Source of the DNA: Christensenella sp. UBA2853
GTDB lineage: Bacteria; Bacillota; Clostridia; Christensenellales; Aristaeellaceae
Reading direction: 5' to 3'
NCBI GenBank assembly: GCA_002350845.1
Contig: DEFL01000043.1
Span: 1-47,133 of the forward strand
Length of the DNA stretch: 47,133 nucleotides
Below are positions 32,742-40,880 of this stretch, one piece after another (the stretch's first letter is position 1; each line of letters starts with the position of its first letter). Position numbers and translations under genes: made by a program. The notes beneath the pieces were generated by a model. The model worked only from the letters and a program-made list of their open reading frames with translations. It did no database searches and was not told where the DNA came from.

Positions 32742-33596
32742 TCAGGCGAGAAGCGCTTTGAGTGCGCTGCAGGCGGCGTCGAATGCCTCATCGTTGGAGG
32801 AGAAGACATAATTGCCTCCGCCGACAATGCTGCGGTCACCCTTGCGTTCGAGTCCCTTCAGGCCGTCAAACACGGCGAGATGGGGTTCCACGGTCATGTC
32901 GCATCCACCCTTGGCGAGGAAGGCATGGAGCACTTCGCCGACATGTCCGTCGCCTTTTCCGGCAGGAACAACGCTGCTGTCGCTGAAGAGGGCATCCTTG
33001 ATATGCATGTAGTTGATGCGGTCCTTCAGCATCTCCCACGCTTCCAGGGTATCCTGACCGCACTGGACAAAGTTGGCGGGGTCAAACACCCCGTGCAGTT
33101 CGGGCACTTCGGTGAGAACATCGAGGCAGCGGGTGGCGACATCGCCGTAAATGCCTTTTTCATTTTCATGGCACAGCGCGATGCCGGAGCCTGCGCTCAC
33201 TTCCACCATGCGGTGCAGACGGTCCATCACCTGATTGCGGAAGATGGCGGGATCCTTTCCTGCAGGAATAAAGAAGGAAAACATGCGGATGTTCTTGGCT
33301 CCGAGCACGGAGGCAACTTCCAGCGTATGGCGGAGGCTGTCGAGGTGCTCTTCAAAGGAGCCCTTTTCAATATCGATTTTTCCAAGAGGCGAACCGATAG
33401 ACCAGGTGATCAGTCCGGCATCATCGAGCTTTTTCCGGACTTCGCGTGCCTTGTCCAGGGAAATGGCGGAAACATTTTCTCCGTCAACATTCCGGATTTC
33501 AAGACCCTGCAGACCATTGCGCACCATGGCTTTGATCTGTTCGTCAATCCGGGGACTGGCTTCATCTGCAAAAGCGTAAATGTGCAGATTGTTCAA
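32742..33596 (-). CDS. Sugar phosphate isomerase/epimerase-type TIM barrel
   Basis: A 284-aa xylose-isomerase-like TIM barrel. The four metal ligands are visible: E144 (LCHENEKG), D172 (GVFDPANF), H198 (YMHIKDAL) and E237 (TVEPHL). The same E/D/H/E pattern occurs in IolI, hydroxypyruvate isomerases and the C-glycoside-cleaving enzymes that work with Gfo/Idh/MocA oxidoreductases. The start is a TTG with a near-perfect AAAGGAGGT 7 bases upstream; no ATG competes. It is third in an operon behind two oxidoreductases, so it probably isomerises, epimerises or beta-eliminates their keto-sugar product. The substrate is unknown. Confidence 0.85.
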   Translation of the reverse strand: MNNLHIYAFADEASPRIDEQIKAMVRNGLQGLEIRNVDGENVSAISLDKAREVRKKLDDAGLITWSIGSPLGKIDIEKGSFEEHLDSLRHTLEVASVLGAKNIRMFSFFIPAGKDPAIFRNQVMDRLHRMVEVSAGSGIALCHENEKGIYGDVATRCLDVLTEVPELHGVFDPANFVQCGQDTLEAWEMLKDRINYMHIKDALFSDSSVVPAGKGDGHVGEVLHAFLAKGGCDMTVEPHLAVFDGLKGLERKGDRSIVGGGNYVFSSNDEAFDAACSALKALLA

Positions 33597-33651
33597 GGAA
33601 AGGACCTCCTTTGAAAGCGTGAATCAGGAATGCGGAGCGTATCTCCGCGAT

Positions 33652-34833
33652 TTACCAGTTGACCTGCCAGCGGTCGGAATACTGGCCGTCGGGGTGATGC
33701 GCGGATGAGGCGGCCTGGCCTGTATATTTTGATGTCTCCTGATGCTCTGCAAGCAGCCGGTCAAAGGCTTCCTCATCGAGCGGGAGGCTGACGGGCACAG
33801 ATCCCTGCCATGCGGAAAGATAGGCGGCATTGGAGAGCGTCAGCTCGCAGAGTCCGTCCTCTGCAGGGGACAGGAGCTTTTCGCCCTTTAAAATGGCCGC
33901 GGCAAAATTGGTCAGAATACCGGCATGCGCGGTCTCCTTCTCTTCAGGCACCCATTCCTCATAGTCCAGAGGAATATGCGGAGAATTGAGATCAGAGGAA
34001 AAGCGGACTTTGTCCTCGTCCTCGCGCAGAAGCCAGGACTTCAGCCTGCCTTCCTCCAGCACGAGCTTTCCCCGTGTGCCTGAGATTTCGAGACGATTGG
34101 TGCCCGGGTATTCACCGGTGGAGGTGATAAAGATGCCGGTGGCACCGTTTGCATAGCGGACGGTCAGTGTGGCGTCATCCTCGACCTCGATATGGTGATA
34201 GCGGGCCATATCGCAGCGGGCGATGACTTCCACGGGCATGCCGCAGATCCACTGCCACAGGTCCAGGTTGTGCGGTGCCTGATTGAGCAGAACGCCGCCG
34301 CCTTCGCCCAGCCAGGTGGCGCGCCAGTCGCCGCTGTCATAGTAGTGCTGCGTGCGGTACCAGTTGGTGATAATCCAAACGCTGCGCTTCAGTTCGCCCA
34401 GCTTTCCGCTGCGCACAATCTCCCGGGCACGCTGAAAGATGGGACTGGTGCGCTGATTGAGCATGACGGCGAAGACCTGGCCGGTCTTTTTGCCGGTTTC
34501 AACCGCGCGGCGTGCGCTGGAAAGCCGGATGTCGAGCGGCTTTTCAGAGAGCGCGTGGAGACCGGCATGCATGGCCGCTTCCGCAATGATGCTGTGCAGC
34601 GGGTGCGGAACGGCGATGATCACGGCATCAATGGTTCCGGAAGAAATGAGGGACTCCCAGCTGTCATACAGGGCGGTACCGGGCAGTTCGTTCTTTGCCC
34701 AGTCCAGACGTTCCGGACGCAGATCGCATACAGCGGCAAGCTGCATGCCGGGAATGGCACCGGAATAGATGCAGCGCGCATGGGCACTGCCCATATTGCC
34801 GATTCCGATGACAGCAGTACGAATCACATCCAT
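33652..34833 (-). CDS. Gfo/Idh/MocA-family oxidoreductase (1)
   Basis: A 393-aa NAD(P)-dependent sugar oxidoreductase. Rossmann motif GIGNMGSAHA (10-19), catalytic Lys in SEKPLD (K98) and the substrate-site GEGGGVLLNQAPHNLDLW (H188). It is a clear tandem paralogue of the next gene: both carry ITNWYR, YYDSGDWRATW and GEGGGVLLNQ-PH-LDLWQWI. The C-terminus has a longer, polar tail (after about 365) than its paralogue. GGAGG lies 12 bases before the ATG. It oxidises or reduces a hydroxyl of a sugar, polyol or glycoside; the partner genes point to a keto-sugar pathway. Confidence 0.87.
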   Translation of the reverse strand: MDVIRTAVIGIGNMGSAHARCIYSGAIPGMQLAAVCDLRPERLDWAKNELPGTALYDSWESLISSGTIDAVIIAVPHPLHSIIAEAAMHAGLHALSEKPLDIRLSSARRAVETGKKTGQVFAVMLNQRTSPIFQRAREIVRSGKLGELKRSVWIITNWYRTQHYYDSGDWRATWLGEGGGVLLNQAPHNLDLWQWICGMPVEVIARCDMARYHHIEVEDDATLTVRYANGATGIFITSTGEYPGTNRLEISGTRGKLVLEEGRLKSWLLREDEDKVRFSSDLNSPHIPLDYEEWVPEEKETAHAGILTNFAAAILKGEKLLSPAEDGLCELTLSNAAYLSAWQGSVPVSLPLDEEAFDRLLAEHQETSKYTGQAASSAHHPDGQYSDRWQVNW

Positions 34834-34864
34834 GATGATTTCAGGCCTCCGTAGCAGTCATTCA

Positions 34865-36031
34865 TTAATAGGTTCCGGTGGTGTCGGAGAAGACGGATTT
34901 TCCGGCTTCCTTGCGGCGGGACGTGGCCACGCGCTTCATGAGCTCGGACTCATACAGATCTTCATCGAAGGGAAGCTCAACCGGCTTTCCGAGGAAAGCG
35001 GAGAGATGCATGGCGTTGGAGAGAGTCAGGCCGTTGATGCCTTCTTCGCCGCCGGCCACCAGGGGTTCACCGCGCAGGATGGCTCCGGCAAAGGCCTGGA
35101 ACACACCCTGGTGCTGAGGATTGAGGCCGTCCATTTCCACTTCAACCTCGTGTGCGGGCACGCTGGCGAAGGGGATCTTGTTGGTCTTGGTCCAGTCCTG
35201 TTCGAGCTGGTCAAATTCAAGGAGGAAGAGCTTGTCGCCCTCGGCGATCAGCTGAGCGCCGTCCATTTCCACCTCAAAGCGGTTGGAGCCGTGCGGGTCG
35301 CCGGTGGAGGTGATGAACACGCCGGTGTGGCCGTCTTCATATTCCATCCAGGTGGTGACATCGTCTTCGACCTCAATGTCATGCCACTGGCCGTAACGCA
35401 TGAAGGACTGCAGCTTCTTGGGCATGCCGAGAATCCACTGCCACAGGTCGAGCTGGTGCGGGCACTGGTTGAGCAGGACGCCGCCGCCCTCGCCGGCCCA
35501 GGTGGCACGCCAGTCGCCGCTGTCATAGTAGAACTGGCTGCGGTACCAGTTGGTGATCAGCCAGTTGGCGCGGCGGACGCGGCCATACTTGCCGCTCTGC
35601 ACGAGTTCGCGCATCTTGCGGTAGAGGCAGTTGGTGCGCTGATTGAACATCATGCCGAACACAACATCGGGATGCTTTTTGGCTTCTTCGTTCATCTCAC
35701 GGACCTGACGGGTATAGACGCCGGCCGGCTTTTCGCACATGACATGGATGCCCCTCTTCATGCATTCCATGGCATAGCGGGGATGATCGTAGTGGGGGAT
35801 GGAGACGACGCAGGCATTGATCAGGCCGCTGTCGAGCATGGCGATCGCATCGTCAAAGTATGCCAGATCGGGAGAGAGGTTTTCCTTTGCCCATGCAATG
35901 CGGGCAGGGTTGATATCCGCAATGGCGACGAGTTCAATGTCAGGAACCCAGTTTTCCTTCACAAAGCGCTTTGCGTAGGAAGAACCCTGATTACCGATGC
36001 CGATAATACCGAGACGGACTTTTTCAGCCAT
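34865..36031 (-). CDS. Gfo/Idh/MocA-family oxidoreductase (2)
   Basis: A 388-aa oxidoreductase and first gene of a three-gene minus-strand operon. GIIGIGNQGSSYA is the dinucleotide-binding loop, MCEKPAG holds the catalytic Lys (K101), and GEGGGVLLNQCPHQLDLW the conserved Asn/His (N188, H192). AGGAGG 8 bases upstream fixes the start at 36031 instead of an ATG 30 bases earlier. Closely related to the downstream paralogue, so they may act on two positions or stereoisomers of one substrate. A promoter lies at 36135-36162. Confidence 0.88.
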   Translation of the reverse strand: MAEKVRLGIIGIGNQGSSYAKRFVKENWVPDIELVAIADINPARIAWAKENLSPDLAYFDDAIAMLDSGLINACVVSIPHYDHPRYAMECMKRGIHVMCEKPAGVYTRQVREMNEEAKKHPDVVFGMMFNQRTNCLYRKMRELVQSGKYGRVRRANWLITNWYRSQFYYDSGDWRATWAGEGGGVLLNQCPHQLDLWQWILGMPKKLQSFMRYGQWHDIEVEDDVTTWMEYEDGHTGVFITSTGDPHGSNRFEVEMDGAQLIAEGDKLFLLEFDQLEQDWTKTNKIPFASVPAHEVEVEMDGLNPQHQGVFQAFAGAILRGEPLVAGGEEGINGLTLSNAMHLSAFLGKPVELPFDEDLYESELMKRVATSRRKEAGKSVFSDTTGTY

Positions 36032-36134
36032 AACACATGCCTCCTGATAATCATTGTACATTTGAAACCTGATTCCGGGTTGGAAACAGGTGCGTAACGA
36101 ATCGAAAACGGCAGAACCGCTTCAGTCGGAATTT

Positions 36135-36162
36135 ATTATAACGGATAAAAGGTGAAACACAA
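36135..36162 (-). promoter_or_regulatory. Promoter of the Gfo/Idh-isomerase operon
   Basis: On the minus strand: TTGTGT (36157-36162), 16-bp spacer, TATAAT (36135-36140). The -10 is a consensus match, the -35 only partial, which would suit an activator-dependent promoter. It lies in the gap after the AraC gene. Confidence 0.6.
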
Positions 36163-36183
36163 GAAGCGGATATTGCATATTGA

Positions 36184-37053
36184 TCATTTTTCTGTGCGTG
36201 GATGACGACACTGTTCGTAATAGGTCTGGGGGGATATATTGTTCTGACTCACAAAAGCCCGGTAAAAACCAGCATAGTCATTAAAGCCGCTCTGTTTGGA
36301 TGCGGAGCCGGGAGAAATGCCGCGCTGCATGAGGAGCTGGGCGTAAAGCACACGCTTGGACAGGATGTACTGGTAGACAGAAATATTGGCGTAGGACTTG
36401 AAGTCATGCAGAAGGGTATATTTGCTGATAAAAAACTGTTCGGACAGCGCGTCAAGGGACAGTGGTTCTGTGATATGCGTGTTGATGTACCGGATGACTT
36501 CGCTGATCCGGTCCGGCTGTTTTGCGCTGACAGCATCCTTTCCCTGAATGATGCGGCATACTTCCAGGGAGAGATAGTTCATACGCAGGCGCTGCATTTC
36601 CCGGGAATATGGATCATTGGAAGATTCATTTTTCAGGTAGGCATCAATCATCCGGAGAAATTCATTCCCGTTCTCTTCACCAATGTGATAACAATATTCC
36701 TTTTTCAGGACAGCGTTTTCAAGAATATCGAGCAGACGAATCTGTTCAGTGCAGAAATTGAGAAGTGCCTGCCGGGTAACATAAAAATAGGCGCGCTCAT
36801 AATTTTTGTGTGTATTTACAAGATGAGCGCGGTGCTGTATGCCCGGAGGGAAAATAAACAGGTCCATTGGACGCGCGTCAAAAGAATCATCCTCAATCAG
36901 GATCTGGACATTCCCGGACAGGAAAAGGTAGAACTCGTAATGAGGATGCATGTGAAATTTCGGCATAAACCATTCATTGTTAAAACGGTGGGCGGCTCCG
37001 AAATCGTCTCCTTCGAGGATATCGTTGGTTTCAATCCAGTTTACATCTTTCAT
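36184..37053 (-). CDS. AraC-family transcriptional regulator (2)
   Basis: A 289-aa regulator. An N-terminal cupin sensor (about 20-105; FHMHPHYEFYLFLSGNVQIL and FIFPPGIQHR with metal-like His residues) is joined to a C-terminal AraC double helix-turn-helix (about 185-283; LSLDALSEQFFISKYTLLHDF and SPGSASKQSGFNDYAGFYRAF). Base composition is lower in GC than its neighbours. It is divergent from the ABC transporter operon and immediately upstream of the Gfo/Idh-isomerase operon, so it is the obvious regulator of both. GGAGA precedes the ATG. Confidence 0.9.
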   Translation of the reverse strand: MKDVNWIETNDILEGDDFGAAHRFNNEWFMPKFHMHPHYEFYLFLSGNVQILIEDDSFDARPMDLFIFPPGIQHRAHLVNTHKNYERAYFYVTRQALLNFCTEQIRLLDILENAVLKKEYCYHIGEENGNEFLRMIDAYLKNESSNDPYSREMQRLRMNYLSLEVCRIIQGKDAVSAKQPDRISEVIRYINTHITEPLSLDALSEQFFISKYTLLHDFKSYANISVYQYILSKRVLYAQLLMQRGISPGSASKQSGFNDYAGFYRAFVSQNNISPQTYYEQCRHPRTEK

Positions 37054-37095
37054 GACGAATTATCTCCGAAACATACAAAAATAGGGACAGTGGAT

Positions 37096-37123
37096 ATCCT
37101 ACATGGTACAGCAACATTCACAA
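37096..37123 (-). promoter_or_regulatory. Promoter of the second AraC gene
   Basis: On the minus strand: TTGTGA (37118-37123), 16-bp spacer, TAGGAT (37096-37101), about 40 bases before the ATG. Moderate match. Confidence 0.4.
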
Positions 37124-37144
37124 TAAATCAAGCAAGATCATCAA

Positions 37145-37173
37145 TTGCAAACCAGAGATGGGTCATATATTAT
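37145..37173 (+). promoter_or_regulatory. Promoter of the ABC transporter operon, with flanking repeats
   Basis: TTGCAA (37145-37150), 17-bp spacer, TATTAT (37168-37173). AAACCAGA occurs as a direct repeat at 37149-37156 and 37186-37193, on either side of the -10, and may be a regulator half-site pair. Confidence 0.65.
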
Positions 37174-37208
37174 TTATGCAATTAGAAACCAGATTTTCCA
37201 TTTTCGAA

Positions 37209-37225
37209 ACATCAGCAACTGATGT
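37209..37225. promoter_or_regulatory. Perfect palindrome in the ABC operon leader
   Basis: ACATCAG-CAA-CTGATGT, 7-bp perfect arms, about 30 bases after the predicted transcription start. It could be a repressor operator or a leader hairpin. Confidence 0.5.
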
Positions 37226-37273
37226 AAATCCAAGGTCTCTCGAAAAGGCGAAAGAATGACTGGAGGCGGAAAA

Positions 37274-38209
37274 ATGCAGAAAAAAGAAGTCAAATACAAA
37301 CGCATGGGCTTCTTCAAGACCATCAAGACGTACAGATGGCTGTACCTGATGCTGATTATTCCTCTGACGCAGTATTTCCTGTTCAGGTATGCACCATTGT
37401 CAGGATTGCAGGTTGCGTTTAAGGATTTCAGCGTGTTCAAGGGCATCGCCAAGAGCCCGTGGTCTACGCCGATTTTCAAGTATTTTTCTGAGGTTTTCAA
37501 CAGCCCGCAGTTCTGGCATGCTGTGAAGAACACCGTCAAGCTGAATTTGCTCGATCTTCTGTTCGGCTTCCCGATGCCCATTATTCTGGCCATCATGCTC
37601 TATGAGATGAATTCTCTGAAGCTGAAAAAGGTCTATCAGACACTGATGTATCTTCCGCACTTCCTGTCCTGGGTTATCATTGGTTCTCTTGTTTCGAAGA
37701 TTTTCGGCACCAACGGTCCGATCAACAACCTGATCACATCGGCAGGCGGACAATCGGTCAACTTCCTGATGGACGAAGGCAACTGGGTTGTCATGTATGT
37801 GGTGACCGGTATCTGGCAGAGTGCAGGCTGGGGAACCATCATTTACCTGGCTGCAATCTCCGGTGTGAATACAGAACTCTATGAGGCAGCGGAAGTGGAC
37901 GGCTGCGGACGGCTGCGCAGAATCTGGTATGTCACATTGCCCTGCATCATGCCCACGATCGTCATCATGCTGATTCTTCAGCTGGGCCAGATGGTCGGTA
38001 TCGGTTTCGAACGTCCGTATGTCATGATGAATGACATGGTCCGCAATTCCGCAGATGTGATTTCAACCTTTGTGTATAACCGTGGTATTCTGAACCGCCA
38101 GTATCCGTTTGCAACCGCTGTTGATATCTTTGGTTCCGTTGTGAACATGTGCTTCGTCATCGGGGCAAACCTGATCACGCGACGTCTTGGAGAGGGGGGC
38201 CTGTTTTGA
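37274..38209 (+). CDS. ABC sugar transporter permease (LplB/YteP type)
   Basis: A 311-aa integral membrane permease of a CUT1-type carbohydrate importer. It has six predicted membrane helices, the first at about 18-38 (WLYLMLIIPLTQYFLF). The cytoplasmic EAA loop that contacts the ATPase is EAAEVDGCGRLRRIWYVTLP. The ATG at 37274 has GGAGG 7 bases upstream and is preferred over the ATG 18 bases earlier. It overlaps the second permease. No ATP-binding subunit is in the window; such systems commonly share an MsmX/MsiK-type ATPase. Confidence 0.9.
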   Translation: MQKKEVKYKRMGFFKTIKTYRWLYLMLIIPLTQYFLFRYAPLSGLQVAFKDFSVFKGIAKSPWSTPIFKYFSEVFNSPQFWHAVKNTVKLNLLDLLFGFPMPIILAIMLYEMNSLKLKKVYQTLMYLPHFLSWVIIGSLVSKIFGTNGPINNLITSAGGQSVNFLMDEGNWVVMYVVTGIWQSAGWGTIIYLAAISGVNTELYEAAEVDGCGRLRRIWYVTLPCIMPTIVIMLILQLGQMVGIGFERPYVMMNDMVRNSADVISTFVYNRGILNRQYPFATAVDIFGSVVNMCFVIGANLITRRLGEGGLF

Positions 38210-39105
38210 GTAGTCCTGCTGCTGTGAAGCCCGGCAAAGCCAAGGGCCGCCGTTATCTCGGTTCGGAAATTGTTTTCAATGTCATTCTGACTATTTTCGT
38301 TCTTCTGTGTGTCCTCCCGGTGATCCACGTGATCGCCAAATCCATGTCAGGCCGTGCACCGGTTCTGGCAGGCAAGGTGTACCTGATTCCCAAGGAACTG
38401 GATTTCAATGCGTATGTTTCAGTTTTCAATGATCCGACCATGCAGACATCCATGTTCTTCTCCATCAAGTGGACATTGATTTATACCGCACTGGCCATGG
38501 TTTCAACCATTCTTCTGGCCTACCCGCTGAGCCGCCATTATCTGCCCGGCAGGAAAGTGCTGATGATCATCGTGCTGATCCCGATGTACTTCACCGGCGG
38601 CACGATCGCCAACTTCCTGTGGGTGAAGCAGATGGGTCTGATCGACAGCCCGTGGTCCCTGATTCTGCCCATCATGACCAGTACCTACAATACGATTATC
38701 CTGCGCAATTTCTTTGAATCGGTGCCTGCATCCCTCGAGGAAAGCGCAAAACTGGACGGCTGCAACGATATGCAGATTCTTCTGCGGATCATTCTCCCGC
38801 TGTCCACAGCTTCCCTGGCAACGATTGCGCTGTTCTATGCAGTGGCCCGCTGGAACAACTACGCCGACGTCCGCTACTACATCAACACTTCAAGCAAGTT
38901 CACCCTGCAGATGAAACTCTATCAGGTTGTGTTCGCCTCTTCTTCCTCTGACGTGAGCATGGTGGAAGGCGGCAAGAACTCTGTTCTGGCGGAAACCATT
39001 CAGTGTGCGGCTGTTGTGTTCTCCACCGTGCCGATTCTGATTGTCTATCCGTTCCTTCAGAAGTACTTTGTTCAGGGCGTTATGATCGGCGCCGTGAAGG
39101 AATAA
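38206..39105 (+). CDS. ABC sugar transporter permease (LplC/YtcP type)
   Basis: A 299-aa second permease. The start is a TTG at 38206 that overlaps the stop of the first permease (TTGA). AGAGGGGGG lies just upstream and no ATG gives a sensible N-terminus: the in-frame ATG at 38149 reads charged nonsense over permease coding sequence. Membrane helices begin at about 23 (IVFNVILTIFVLLCVLPVIHV). The EAA loop is ASLEESAKLDGCNDMQILLRIILP. The C-terminal FLQKYFVQGVMIGAVKE is typical of the YtcP type. It forms the channel with the first permease. Confidence 0.9.
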   Translation: MSSPAAVKPGKAKGRRYLGSEIVFNVILTIFVLLCVLPVIHVIAKSMSGRAPVLAGKVYLIPKELDFNAYVSVFNDPTMQTSMFFSIKWTLIYTALAMVSTILLAYPLSRHYLPGRKVLMIIVLIPMYFTGGTIANFLWVKQMGLIDSPWSLILPIMTSTYNTIILRNFFESVPASLEESAKLDGCNDMQILLRIILPLSTASLATIALFYAVARWNNYADVRYYINTSSKFTLQMKLYQVVFASSSSDVSMVEGGKNSVLAETIQCAAVVFSTVPILIVYPFLQKYFVQGVMIGAVKE

Positions 39106-39110
39106 TACGG

Positions 39111-39140
39111 TTGATACCGGTTGATCCGGTGCAATATAGA
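39111..39140 (+). promoter_or_regulatory. Possible internal promoter before the binding-protein gene
   Basis: TTGATA (39111-39116), 18-bp spacer, TATAGA (39135-39140), in the 64-bp gap between the second permease and the binding protein. The binding protein usually needs more copies than the permeases. Confidence 0.35.
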
Positions 39141-39169
39141 ACGTTTTTCAAAAAAAAGGAGGCTTTCCC

Positions 39170-40738
39170 ATGAAGAAGATCCTGTCTCTGGTACTGGCAC
39201 TTGCCATGCTGCTTTCCATCGCAGCTATTCCCGCATCTGCCGAAACGACCGAAGTGTTCCGCTATGATCAGCCGATCACGCTGAAAGTGTCCGTGTTTGA
39301 CCGCGGCAACACCGGCGGCACAGCTCCTGACAACAACCACTGGACCCAGTGGATTCAGGAAAACTTTGGCGATCCCCGCAACATCAAGATTGAGTGGGTC
39401 GTCATCCCGCGTTCTGAGGAAGAGTCCAAGCTGGCTACTCTGATGATGGATGAAGCATCCTGCCCGGATATCTGCTTCACCTACAATGAGTCCATCGTCA
39501 CCGACTATGTGAACCAGGGCGGCGTCTATGAACTGTCTGAACTGGTTGACAAGTATGGCTCCAACCTGAAGTCCTTCCTGGGCGATGAAGTCCTTGAGTT
39601 CGGCAAGTTTGCCGGCGGCCAGTATGCAATCCCCGCCCGCCGCGTTGTCGTTGCATGGATGGGCATGTTCATCCGTGAGGACTGGGTTGAGAAGCTGGGT
39701 ATGGATATGCCCAAGACCAAGGCTGAATTCCTGGATGTGCTCCGCGCTTTCCGTGACAAGAACCCCGGCAACGTCGAAGGCGGATGCATCCCCTATGCAG
39801 AAGGCGCTGACCTGCGCTATGAGCTCCCGCTCATCTGGTCCTTCTACAAGGATCTGTCCCAGCGCACCCTGGCCTGCGAACCCTCCGTTGCACATGACGG
39901 CTATGAAGATTTCCTGCTCTATATGAACACCCTGTACAACGAAGGCCTGATCTCTCCCGACTTTGCCCTGGACACCACCGGTGAAGGCCAGTGGAATCCT
40001 GTGACAGCCGGCACCGCAGGCGGCTACACCGGAAACTATGACCATCCGATCCGTGTTTCCCCTGGCATCCTGTCTGCTCTGCGCGCCTATGAACCCGAAG
40101 CCAAGCTGACCCCCGTCAACTGCTTCGAATCTGTTACCGATCCGACCAAGTATTATCATCCTGTGTACGCCGCAGCCGGCCTGCTGAACTTCATTCCTGT
40201 GTATTCTCAGCATCCGGAAGCAGCCATCATGTACCTCGACTGGCTGTGCCAGTATGACACCATTTATTATCTCCAGAACGGTATTGACGGCATCACCTCC
40301 GATCTGAATGAAGACGGTATCCCGGTGGTCAAGGACGTCGATGCGGATCATCATGACATGGTGTACAACTCCATGCAGAACATCGACTACACTCTGCTGG
40401 TCAATGGTCAGTGGCTCGATACCGATGAGAAGACCATGAAGGCCCAGGCTCTGTCCTATCAGGGATTTTCTGATCTCTTCGAGGAAGAATATGTAGTCGG
40501 CAATTACGACTCTATCCTCGGCGGTTTCCACTTTGACGTTCCGCTGCCTGCCAACTCCAAGTATGCCACCACGCTGGCTGACTATGAGAAGCAGATCCTG
40601 GTCAAGTGCACCATGGCAGCCAATGCCGAAGAGTGCTCCAAGACCTACAAGGAAATGCTCGAGCAGTACATGGCCATGGGCGGCAAGGAAGTCATGGAGG
40701 AAAAGTATGCCGCTTGGGACGCTGCACACGCAGAGTAA
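39170..40738 (+). CDS. Extracellular sugar-binding protein of the ABC importer
   Basis: A 522-aa periplasmic-binding-protein-fold protein (LplA-like, bacterial extracellular solute-binding family 1). Residues 1-25 form a signal peptide with a predicted cleavage after ASA (AIPASA-ETTE). There is no Cys for lipid attachment, which is unusual for a binding protein of a single-membrane Gram-positive cell. The mature part begins with a short linker, then TLKVSVFDRGNTGG, and includes the hinge-region segment GGQYAIPARR. AAAAGGAGG lies 8 bases before the ATG. The ligand is probably a glycoside, oligosaccharide or polyol handled by the neighbouring oxidoreductases. Confidence 0.9.
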   Translation: MKKILSLVLALAMLLSIAAIPASAETTEVFRYDQPITLKVSVFDRGNTGGTAPDNNHWTQWIQENFGDPRNIKIEWVVIPRSEEESKLATLMMDEASCPDICFTYNESIVTDYVNQGGVYELSELVDKYGSNLKSFLGDEVLEFGKFAGGQYAIPARRVVVAWMGMFIREDWVEKLGMDMPKTKAEFLDVLRAFRDKNPGNVEGGCIPYAEGADLRYELPLIWSFYKDLSQRTLACEPSVAHDGYEDFLLYMNTLYNEGLISPDFALDTTGEGQWNPVTAGTAGGYTGNYDHPIRVSPGILSALRAYEPEAKLTPVNCFESVTDPTKYYHPVYAAAGLLNFIPVYSQHPEAAIMYLDWLCQYDTIYYLQNGIDGITSDLNEDGIPVVKDVDADHHDMVYNSMQNIDYTLLVNGQWLDTDEKTMKAQALSYQGFSDLFEEEYVVGNYDSILGGFHFDVPLPANSKYATTLADYEKQILVKCTMAANAEECSKTYKEMLEQYMAMGGKEVMEEKYAAWDAAHAE

Positions 40739-40801
40739 TCCAGTATTGTAATGAAATACCAGGCTGAACCGGCATGAAGTCTCTTCATTCTGAGTACAGC
40801 C

Positions 40802-40840
40802 ACGGCGCCGTGTCCCGTACGGGGCCGGCGCCGTTCCTTA
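40802..40840 (+). other. GC-rich hairpin after the binding-protein gene
   Basis: ACGGCGCC (40802-40809) and GGCGCCGT (40827-40834) are perfect outer arms with an inner CCC-GTAC-GGG. They are followed by a weak TTCCTTAT tail. It may act as a leaky terminator or as a stabiliser that lowers expression of the genes after the binding protein. Confidence 0.55.
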
Positions 40841-40880
40841 TGCCGTCAGGCAGAACAAAAGACAGGAGGAATCATTCCAC

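Noticed and set aside
39080..40729. 549-codon open frame opposite the binding-protein gene
   Set aside because: The plus-strand gene has a signal peptide, a good ribosome-binding site and a family match; the reverse frame has none.
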